A stretch of 64,000 nt of DNA from the NCBI GenBank assembly GCA_025765615.1, contig JAIVFJ010000072.1, forward strand, positions 62,001 to 126,000. Reading direction: 5' to 3'. Shown one piece after another: positions 16,697-26,203 of the stretch. The notes beneath the pieces were generated by a model. That model did not search any database. It worked only from the letters and a program-made list of their open reading frames with translations, and had not been told where the DNA came from. Positions within the stretch are counted from its first letter, which is position 1, and each line of letters opens with the position of its first letter. The stretch comes from Zopfochytrium polystomum (taxonomy: Eukaryota > Chytridiomycota > Chytridiomycetes > Chytridiales > Chytridiaceae). Made by a program: the position numbers and the translations under genes.

Positions 16697-19261
16697 TTAC
16701 CTCTTCAGGGTAGAAACACGTCTTCTCCGTCGCTTCTTGCCATCCGCAAGGCCGAGCGCCTCTCCCTGGCCTGCTTCTGCCCTGGACGGGACGGTGCGTG
16801 GCTTCGGCGCAACGGAGCGCACATGTTCCCACGCCCACTCTTGCATAGTTCCCCCAGGAGTGCGGCCGGGGCGGTGTCGGCTGCCGCCCGGCTTTTCCCG
16901 CACCGCCTCCTCCGGCCTCACGTTGTCCGCAGCGTCGCGGCGATTGTGGCCATCGCCAACCTTTGCTGCCGCAGCCGCTTCGTGATTCGGACCTCCGACG
17001 CCACCGCCGCCGGCCTCGTCGTCGCCGCGGTCGCCGTCGTCATCTTCGCTTAAGACAGCCGCGTTGCGCCGCTCCGTCGGGCTCCCCGAGCCGTTCCGCT
17101 TGCGCACAATGACTTCTGCGTCAGAGTCGCTCGCCGCGCTTTCTTCCTCGTCCTCCGACTCGACGAAAAGCCGCCGCCGCTTCGACGACCGTCGGGGCTT
17201 GCGCACGGCGGCAGCTACCGCCTTGCCACCGTGGCCACAGTGGCCGCCGCCGCCGCCGCCGCCGTCATCGTCACTGCTGCGGCTGTCGCTGCTGCTCTCG
17301 CTGCTGCTGCCGTCGCTCATCATTTCAAATGCGGCACGCTCCTCCTCGTCAAGGTCCCGAAGGGGCTTCTTCCCTTTCCACCGGCCCGCCAAGGGCGAGC
17401 CGGCATCTGGACAAAGGTCTCGGAGAGAAAGCAGCCGCCTGCGCTTGCGGCTTTTCGGCTTTGGCTCAGAGAATTGCAGGGAGCGCGTCGCCGACGTGGC
17501 CTTGGAGGCTGACGGAGGCTGGGCGACGCTGCTGCTACCGACTCCGCGCCGGCGGGATGGCGTTTCTTGCGCCTTGCGCGATCTCGTCGGTCCCGACGTC
17601 GTCTTTTCCGCACCACCGTGTTCGTGGCCACCGGTCGCATCCATCTCGTTGTCGTCGGCATTATCTTCGTTCAGTGATGCTGGGTGATACCGAACAACAC
17701 CAAAGACCTCGTCGGTCTGCGGCCACCTCAAGAGTTTAAAACGAGCACCGTCGTTTACGTCTGATTCGGCACGATAAGCCCATGCACTCGCTGCAGACGT
17801 CGCTGTTTGGAGCGGGCCAGTGTGGATGACGCGACTGGCCCCGCCAGCAGTCTTTGAATTTTGGAAAAGTCGATCCACTACCCTGTCGTGAGGACTCCTG
17901 GAAGGAAGCCAGGCAGAAACTCTGGGCGATGCCATCGCCACCGCGCACTTGACCCACCGCCTCCTGAGAGTATCGTACCCTTCCAAATCGGTCGACACGC
18001 GCCGGCCGAACACTCGATCCAATTTATCGCCGTAACGGACCTCTACCTCGGCCAGAAATTTCCTTTGCAGTGCCAAGCCTGGAATCGCGCGAACAACCCA
18101 CGGACCGCGTGGCCTTAACCGTGTGGCTGAGGTGATCAATGTCGGGCCGCCCAGCTTGTGTCGCTGGCAAAAGCGACTCGCGAGTGCAAGAAGGTTCTTG
18201 CTGGTGGTGGCATGGTTGGCTTTGAAGTTTGGCCATCGTTGTCGAACGAGGTCCGTCCACGCAACTGGGCGGATCGATTCAACTCCTCTGGGAGTGCGGG
18301 CGGCGGTGTTTGGAGGATGGAGCGGCGAAGTGCGCCGGCGCGGAGTTCGTGACGTAGAAACGATAGGGGGATTGCGTGCATTCGTTGTGGAGTCGGGGTC
18401 TGGCCACTGCCGCGGCGGAGGAGTGTTGGCTATTGGAATGGGGGTCGGAATGGGTGTTGGTGCGAAGTTGGGACCATCGACTTTTGAGTGAACGGTGTGA
18501 TGGGAGACCGTGGACGCAACGACGGAAGGCGGCCCGCCCGTGCGTCCACGCGCGCCCATCGCCTCCAACCTCTCGAGTGCGTCAATGCGATCGCCGGGTT
18601 CGGATTCCAGCACGATCCAACGTTGCTCGCCACGGTGCGCAATTTGACTTGATCCACTGCGAACGTCGGGTTGCGCCAACTGTGCCTCTGGGAGACTTTG
18701 GGCATTTCCTGGTAGAACGGGAGGGTGGAGTGGTGGCTGTTCCGCGTTGGGGTAGAAGACGCTCTTCCGTACAAACGCGCCTCGCTTCTGCTGCGGCTCG
18801 TCCGAATCATGCTTTTCCTGTTGCTGGCGTTGCCGGTGAAGGTGCAGCAGGCTGATCATTTGAACTGCCTCCTCGTCTTCAAGCGCGGCTTGTCGCCGCT
18901 GCTCGTGAGTTCCCCAGTACGCGCATGCAAAGCCGAGGAGTTGCTCATAGTCTGCCTGGATCAAATCCGGGCCATGTTGATGGATAGGTTGCGGCACTGA
19001 CGCAGCCGCCTGCCGATCAATAGCGGGCTGCATGAAGTTTCCAGTGGACCCGTATGGACTCTGATCGTTGGGGAGCCGGTAGCCACTCCATCGAACAGTC
19101 CCGCCGCCTCCTCGCGGTTGAAACGCCAGCGACCCCCTGGCCGCTCCTGTTGCTGCTATCGTTGTGGAGATCGCTGCAGCTGCCGCTGTCGCAGCTGTTG
19201 CCACCGCCGCCGGACGAGCCGTCCGACGGTCCATAACGAGAACTGTGCCGAGAGCGTCCAT
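16697..19261 (-). CDS. Low-complexity probable nuclear protein, unknown function
   Basis: Single frame of 854 codons from an ATG, ending in KKRRRRRVSTLKR. I do not recognise a family. Visible parts: an Ala/Thr-rich N-terminus; Gln-rich coiled stretch (LHRQRQQQEK); an ordered-looking centre with many Trp and Arg (WTDLVRQRWPNFKANHATTS, RRRWVKCAVAMASP, RFKLLRWPQTDEVFGVVRYH); and a C-terminal third of acidic Ser/Asp tracts alternating with basic clusters (KPKSRKRRRLL, RRSSKRRRLF). The basic clusters look like nuclear localisation signals and suggest a chromatin-associated or nucleolar protein, but this is inference from composition only. Confidence 0.6.
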   Translation of the reverse strand: MDALGTVLVMDRRTARPAAVATAATAAAAAISTTIAATGAARGSLAFQPRGGGGTVRWSGYRLPNDQSPYGSTGNFMQPAIDRQAAASVPQPIHQHGPDLIQADYEQLLGFACAYWGTHEQRRQAALEDEEAVQMISLLHLHRQRQQQEKHDSDEPQQKRGAFVRKSVFYPNAEQPPLHPPVLPGNAQSLPEAQLAQPDVRSGSSQIAHRGEQRWIVLESEPGDRIDALERLEAMGARGRTGGPPSVVASTVSHHTVHSKVDGPNFAPTPIPTPIPIANTPPPRQWPDPDSTTNARNPPIVSTSRTPRRRTSPLHPPNTAARTPRGVESIRPVAWTDLVRQRWPNFKANHATTSKNLLALASRFCQRHKLGGPTLITSATRLRPRGPWVVRAIPGLALQRKFLAEVEVRYGDKLDRVFGRRVSTDLEGYDTLRRRWVKCAVAMASPRVSAWLPSRSPHDRVVDRLFQNSKTAGGASRVIHTGPLQTATSAASAWAYRAESDVNDGARFKLLRWPQTDEVFGVVRYHPASLNEDNADDNEMDATGGHEHGGAEKTTSGPTRSRKAQETPSRRRGVGSSSVAQPPSASKATSATRSLQFSEPKPKSRKRRRLLSLRDLCPDAGSPLAGRWKGKKPLRDLDEEERAAFEMMSDGSSSESSSDSRSSDDDGGGGGGGHCGHGGKAVAAAVRKPRRSSKRRRLFVESEDEEESAASDSDAEVIVRKRNGSGSPTERRNAAVLSEDDDGDRGDDEAGGGGVGGPNHEAAAAAKVGDGHNRRDAADNVRPEEAVREKPGGSRHRPGRTPGGTMQEWAWEHVRSVAPKPRTVPSRAEAGQGEALGLADGKKRRRRRVSTLKR

Positions 19262-19717
19262 CTGGTCGCGGGGACCCGAACGGCCGGCCGTAGCTTCTTA
19301 CGTCCGCGATGCGGCCGTGAGCGAGGGGTTCGCGGTGGCTAAAAGTTCCGCCCACGCCGGCTCCTGCTGCTGCTGCTGCTTCTGTGGTGAAGGGGGGGGG
19401 GGGATGCGACCAGGCGGCGGCGGCAACGGGCGGCAAAGCCTCTTCCACCAACGACGGCAAAGTTTTGCTTCTTTTTCTTTTGCTGAGTGAAGGGAGAACG
19501 ACCAGAAAACAGTGAAGCAAGAGAAAGAAAAAAAGAAAAAAAAAGAAAAAAAAAAAAAAAAAAAGAAGAAAGAACCCAGAGAGCACTTGCAGTGAAATTT
19601 CATATTCCTTGAGATTTCGGGGCCGAATAAAATCGTTTTCGGGGGACCAAAAAAAAGTTTTCGATTAGGACGATGGTCAAAAGTTTTTTTCGCCCTCCAC
19701 CAAACTTTTTTTGCTGC
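19262..19717. other. Upstream region of the nuclear-protein gene, A-rich
   Basis: A GAAAGAAAAAAAG-type purine tract (about 19515-19570). On the minus strand this is a T/C-rich tract before the ATG at 19261, similar to the pyrimidine leaders of other genes here. No gene. Confidence 0.5.
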
Positions 19718-20303
19718 TCAAAATCTGCTAACCCAGAAAGAACATAGCTGCTCATGCTGTTTACACAGTAACGCCTTGGTTAGGATGTCAGCAACCGTGT
19801 CTTCTGTCCTGCAAAAATCCAACTGGATATTCTGCACCTTGAGCCACTGACTTAAGTACACCAACCAGACGCTCATATGTTTGACACAACCATGGTGCAC
19901 TGGATTCATGAAGATAGCTATGGTCGACATGTTATCCTCCTTGATCTTCATTGGATTCAAGGCCATCCCTAACTCAAATAGCAAACTGCGTTCCCAGCTC
20001 GCTTCCTTTACAGCCTCTGCAAGGGCATTTGATTCTGCCTCAGTCGACGACAGAGCAACTGTACTCTGCTGTTTGCTCAGCCAGTAGGAATACATTGCTG
20101 GAACAGCTTCAACGTTCCTCCTCCTCAGCATAACTCGCATCTGAATAACCCTGCAGATGAATAACCCTGCAGAACGTTGGGCCTGGCCAACTTGGCTGTC
20201 TCCACGGTGGCGCATGAGAAGATCCGCAGGAAATTCCTATCCCACCTGTAGTAAAAACCAACGTTGTACGTAGTACGTACCCGGCAGATATTGCATTATC
20301 CAA
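19718..20303 (-). pseudogene. Ty1/copia RNase H remnant
   Basis: The minus strand reads YSDASYAEEEER and then, after a frame change, SYWLSKQQSTVALSSTEAES, ALAEAVKEASW, DNMSTIAI, IQLDFCRTEDTVADILTKAL. This is the characteristic C-terminal RNase H of copia-type polyproteins. The upstream integrase and RT are missing and the frame is broken at about 20110-20180, so it is a truncated relic. Confidence 0.85.
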
Positions 20304-20581
20304 ATGAGAGCTTTTTCCTCACATTGACGTAGCTCTCCCTGATACATTCAGTGCACGGCCTGTAGTCGCGTTGATCGGTAGCGGCAGGCGTCCTGCAGCA
20401 GGGCAATCAGTAACGTGCTGTTGGATGGCTTCAGCAGTGGTGGGGAGATCTACAGCTTGGAAGTGTCCATTGTGCTCTCTGCGGGCTGAGTGCTGCCATT
20501 TGATGGGGGCAGTAGGGAGGCGATGATGGTGCGATTGCAGCAGCTATCGCAGCAATTGAAGAGAGAGAGAAAGAGAGAGAG

Positions 20582-20625
<44 letters not shown>

Positions 20626-20928
20626 TTGGGGGAAAGAATGCCTGTAGCCTCTTTGGTGACAGCCACTGCCAATGCAGACCTGGGTGCTGGCTTGCGCTGT
20701 TGACAAATACTCCAAGTATTAAGTGGAACAGAAATCTGGTGTTAACAGTTTTCCTCCTCCTCTGCTCAAGCAGATAATATAGGAGAGGTTTTTACCCTGT
20801 GCCAGTCACATTTTCCTAGCAGCTATAATATCATCATTATGTATCAATAATTCTTAACAGAGTTAAACAAAAAAAACAAAAAAAAAACAAAAAAAAACAA
20901 AAAAGAAAACGAAAGAAAGAAAGCAACC
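20304..20928. other. Repeat debris and A-rich leader
   Basis: Holds a (GA)n microsatellite (20561-20622), the dispersed repeat shared with 8428-8499 (20655-20732), and an AAAC-rich leader (20863-20925) leading directly to the ATG at 20929. No gene seen. Confidence 0.6.
20655..20732 (+). repeat. Dispersed repeat, second copy
   Basis: Matches 8428-8499. Here it continues as TCTGGTGTTAACAGTTTTCC, whereas at 8500 the Ty3 LTR follows. Confidence 0.8.
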
Positions 20929-23900
20929 ATGAAAGACGAGCAGCACCACCGCCACAACCAGCTGCAGCCAGCGCCACCGCCCACGTCGCCGCCGCCTCAA
21001 TCTCTATCGGGCGGCTCTCGATCGCCCCACGCCGCACGCCACCACCGGCACCGACTGCAGCAGCGCCAGGAGGCCCAGGAAGGACTTGGCCCCGAGGCTG
21101 CCGTCGTCGCTGAGGCCATGTCCGCGGCCCCGTCGCCTCGACGGATCTACCCTCCCCCTGCGCTCTCTTCCTCCAGAAACAGCACAGTGGAGGATGCGGG
21201 GAGCCCCACTGCAGAAATTTCTGGCGCATCAGCATCAGCAAGATCTTCGCTTACCTCGAACCACCGAAAACCGCACCAACACGAGTCCCCAAAGCAGATT
21301 GCGAGTCCCACGTATAAGAACTCACCGCCCATCCTCACGCAGCAGCAAGGTCGAATTGAACAGCTTGATAATCAGCAACTCCACGCTGGTGGGACCAGAT
21401 CACCTCAATCCACGCCGATTTTCACTGCGTCCAACAGCCCTATTTCCTCAACCTCTCCGTCCTCGAAGAGAACGGCGACAGTTAATCAATCTGCGTCTGC
21501 GTTTCTATCGTCGCGCCTGCCGAGGAAGTCCACGAGGATTACTTCTGCTTCCACAACAGCAAATATGGCAGAATCGCCTACATTTTCGCCGCTCCCCTCG
21601 CCGGAATCATTCTCTTCTCTCAAGTCTCGCAACTCCCCCGCACAAGCAGACGCAGCTCTAAGACTAGCTGAGCTGAGGCTTGCTGGGGAATCATCGTCGG
21701 GGGATGCCAGCAACAGCAGCTGCGGATACAGCAGTGGTGGTGGGAGCAGCGACGATTCTCCCTTGAGAAAGCTCTCAGCCTTGGCGCTTGCCGCGGCTGG
21801 CGCGGCTGCCCCTTCCGCCGAGCAGATTTCAGGCTTCTCACCACAACATCTAACAAATTCAGGCGTTGGCTCTTACTCGTTTCAGGAGTCGTACAACAGC
21901 CCGACTGTTCGGCGCAAGTTTTCGGCTGCATTGCGAACATATTCAACAGACAACTCGCCTTCGCTGCCCATTTCGAAGCTACCCGAATTCATTCAGGCTA
22001 TTTCAGCGGGACCAAATCCGATTATTCGCCTGGAAGAGCACTTGAACGACTTCATATCTGTCACAGATCGCGTTTTACAGCAAAATGCACATCAGACCAT
22101 AGCAGAGAACGAGTTATGGCAGTTGCTTGCGAAAGTTGTGAGGCGCTCAGGAAGTATTGCACGCCCCTGTCATTCGAACGATGAATCCTTTCATCAGGAC
22201 GCGAATAACATTGAGGGAGAATCGGGTGACGCAGTTGCACGGCCATCTCCGCATTCCTCCCCATCAAATCGACGTCACGCGGCAACTGCTCCGTCTTCGC
22301 GTCCTGCTTCTCCTCACGGCAAATTTTTAGTTCCTTCAACGCCCGGAAGTCGTGTTGCACCAGGCCTGTCCAAAGCCGAATCTCCAACAGGGATTTCCAG
22401 ATCCGATTCACTTGAACAGAGCCAAGCGACTCCGCACAATCCCGGCGCTGCACCACCAGCGTCTGTCGTTTGCGAAAGCGATTTCTCGGACGTCGAAATG
22501 GCTCCTACAGTTGTCATCGGCTCTGGAGGTTTTACACCAAAGTCACTCGTGCACAATCGTGCGAGGTCACCACCTTTAGAGTCGCCAATCGCCGCTCGAG
22601 AACGGGAGGAGACGTCTGCACAGTCAGATTCTACTTCATTTAGACGTGAACGGACAACGCCAGTCCTTTCTGCAGCGACATTGGTTACCCGTCCACGAAG
22701 AAAGGCATCTTTATCCACCTCCGCCCTTAGTTCGTCGGGACCATCGCAATCTCCATCACTCGACTCCCGAGACTTAAGCGTGTCTGCCTCACCGAAAACA
22801 CCGTTGCGGACACAAAGACGTCCTGGAGCAACGCGGTCCGGACAGCCTTGGACTCAAAATGCGCCCTCCGACGCTGCTCCTGTCCTTTCTTATAGCAAAG
22901 TCGACAGCTTTGCCAGCGGACGAGGCAGGAGCTCGTCCCTGCTACCGGAATCAGAGCTGCAAAGCGATAGTGACGGCTTCGAAGTCCACAGCAACTTCGA
23001 GTCTTCACACGAACATGCTAACTATCCAGGGAGTTGCGTTCAATCTTCCGACGATTTATTTTACACGCCGAGGACCACTTTTAGGAAGAATTCTGTTCGG
23101 GAGCGATCATTTGCGGATGACACGTCATCGACCGCAAGTGATTCCGTCCGGCGAAGGCTGGAGGAAGACTTTTCACAGTCATATGATGCCGCACAGGCCA
23201 GCGAAGAGGTAACATACCTTTTGTTTGATTTTTAGAACTTTCCGAATACCAACCGTCGTTTCTATTTTTGTTCTGTGGTTTGCAAAGTCCCGCCGATTGC
23301 AAAAATACGCAGCAGATTTGACTCGGAGACTGCAGGAAAAAGAGGGTCAACTGGAAAAGCTCAACAAGTACTCTGACCAGCAAAGTCAAGACATTCAGAA
23401 GCTACTAGAAGACCTGACCAGTGAAGTTAATGCGAAAAAGCGCCTGCATGCGGAACTCAAGGCGAAGGAAAAGGAGTTTATTCGTCGAATCGAGGAGGTT
23501 CGTTTCACCCATGCCTCTGTATTCGCACAATCGCTCTGACTCAGTGTGCGTTTGAAGGTGCAATCTGCCGAGCTGCACATGGCGAAAGAGATGGAGGAGG
23601 TGCGACTGAATACAGCTGCTTTGAAGCTTCAACTGGAGCGTAAAATCGGTCAGTTTGATTATATTCAGAAGTGGGATGCCCATATAACCTGATTGATAGA
23701 ACAAGAGAGGATTCTGCAAGAGGAATTGAACTACAAGAATGACGATATGAATTCTCTTCGAGAGAACAAAGCGGCTTTGGAAAGGGAGCTACGAAAGGTA
23801 ATGAATATTTGATGATTTCTTAGTCTGGGCTCATCTGATTCGAATTTAGGGCCAAGAGACTCATTGCAAACTTCAGCTTGAGCTATCCAGTTTTGAATGC

Positions 23901-26027
23901 CGCCTTCAATTGTCAGAAGCTGTAATGAACGATCTGCGAGGAGAAAACTCCCAACTGAAGGAGGCGCTTGATGCAACGCGTGCAGCCATGGCAGAGGTTG
24001 CATCTGCAAGTTCTCCTGCATCGCAAGAACAAGAAGTGCGATCAAAGGTATGGTGCCTCAGACTGGTTTGAAATGAAAGCATTAAAAACAAAGCGCAGTC
24101 TCTTCGTTTTGAGCTCACAGACTCCGCATACGGATCGGACTCCTGCAATGACGAAGTGGTATGTGAAACAATGACTTGCATTCGATCAAACAATTTTGAT
24201 ACTTTTTGTGGGTTGAAAGAGGGAAATCAACTCTTTCTTCTCTACGGAATCAAAGCGCCTGTGTAAGAACAAATATCTCTTGATGTCTCGTTGCGTTGTC
24301 ATGAGTTCATTAAATTTCTGCTCCATCTTCAGCAACTCTTGTCGCTCACTCAACTGCTGAAAAGGAATGCCAAACGATCCTATATCCTAAAGTAGACTCT
24401 TTCGTTCAGGCAGTCGCTGAAGGAACTTCGTGGGGTGGTCAAACAGAACCGCGGCGGCAGCTTTCGGAGTTCTCATTCGCAGTTGACCTGGAACCCAGCA
24501 TCAATCACTGCGATGCATTCACCGAAACGATGCCACCTCCCGTTTCAAATCCTCGGGGTACTCAAACTAACGAGGGAAGCGACATCCCGTGGATTGAAAA
24601 CGTAGTTTCCGTTAGCGCCGAAGTGCAAACAGCAACGACATCAGCTCTAATTGCAAAAACGGAGGATGACCTTCTTGCTGCGATTGCTCGATCCGAATCC
24701 CTCGCACATGAGCTACGGAGCTGGGAGCTTATGGGTCAGCGATGGTCTTCTTTGCTCGTTTCAGGTTTTAAAACTCTTGAAAACTTTCCCTTTATACAGA
24801 GGAACAAGTAGAGTCACTTCGAGCGATTGTGGAAGAAACAGAGAAAGAAAAGGTGTGAAGGCATTTTCGCACCTTCATTTTCTAATAGTGTGCAAATAAG
24901 GTGGCCCTTCGGCAGAGCTTAACTGAACTCCAAAGTCAAGCAATGGCGAATAGGAAGGCCCTTGTTGTGCAGAAGATGTACAAAGATGAATTTTCTCGTT
25001 GGGTTGATAAGCTGCGCTCAGAGATTGAAGATATTCGTGACACAATCGTCAAGGTTACATTTGGTAAGCTCATGAAATTAGTGCGTTGACTAACATTGTT
25101 GTGGGGTGATAGAATTCGAAAGGAGACCGGACCTGGACTGGCACAAAGATGCTCAATCACCAAGTACGTTGGCGAAGGATATCCTGGACGAGTTGGTATG
25201 GATGTTTTGGCCTGGCCAGCCCAACACAGCTAAACCTTTTTCCAAAATTAGGATGACTTTGCTGCAGAAGGCTCTTTCGTCTCTTCAAGTACAAGAGAAA
25301 GTGAGTTGATTTATGTTCGCTCCACCTGCGACGCATCTAAGTTTGAGCAGCCCCCGAGGAATTTGAGCGTTTGCGTTCCTCCGCTCAGTCATTTGGGGAG
25401 AGTGAAGCCCTCTTGATGTGCAACCACTCTCCGTCGGGGTCGGACAAAGATGAGCACGAAGGGAATGACGTTGAGATTGTTGACCGTGCTGAAGTCGATT
25501 TGGACCACGCCACTGACGACGGCGGTGGGGAAGATCATTCATACGTCGATGACATGTTCCCTGAAATCGAATTTGAAGTTCAAACTACCTGGAAAGACGG
25601 AGCAATGACGAGATTGTCCATTTCGAAGTATCGGTCATCTCATGGTGAGAATGTGCAACCAATATCAACCCTTTGGAAGGATCTTTTCATTTATTGAGTT
25701 GTGGCAGAAGCAATTGCACCCGAACCTTGGTCGGACCCAGAGGATAATGCTCCCATTCATCATGATTCGCTGAACCAATCCTCTCAAGTCGGTCTTGGTG
25801 TAGTGATTCAGCGAACCGCATTCGTTGCTGCAACTGTTTTCACCCTTGTTTTGGTCTTGTCACTTGCTGGTGTAGCCATACTCTCGATGTGCGGAAGTGA
25901 TGGCAGTTATGGAGCAAGACTATCCGAAAGTGGATGGCACATTCGCGAACTTACCGAAATCTTGTGGCCGTCGGGGCGCTGTGGGCTCGACGTGCCCTAC
26001 GGCGGTGACTATCCGAGGCCGCAGTGA
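20929..26027 (+). CDS. Large coiled-coil, C-terminally membrane-anchored protein
   Basis: Fourteen exons: 20929-23208, 23288-23497, 23558-23648, 23700-23797, 23850-24047, 24099-24158, 24220-24262, 24333-24734, 24800-24852, 24901-25063, 25113-25195, 25252-25300, 25351-25644, 25708-26027. All join in frame to 1447 residues. The first 760 residues are Ser/Pro-rich and disordered, with many SP sites. Residues about 760-1000 and 1130-1210 are coiled coil (RRLQEKEGQLEKLNKYSDQQ, VRLNTAALKLQLERK). An acidic stretch follows, then one transmembrane helix (about 1377-1401, FVAATVFTLVLVLSLAGVAIL) and a 46-residue tail ending DYPRPQ. The layout fits a tail-anchored organelle or nuclear-envelope tether. 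I do not recognise the family. Confidence 0.72.
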
Positions 26028-26203
26028 ATTTTTACCTATTGGCCTGCTTCCTGTGGTATGGAAGTGGCCTTATGGATTTTTATTCTTCGCTTCTTTCGTA
26101 GATATGCATTTTTTGAATACACCTTGCATCGCTTCATCTTTTCGATTGTCAGCCTTGTCAGGCAGAACTTTTGTGGTTCCTTGTCAAAGTAGTTCAAAGG
26201 GAA

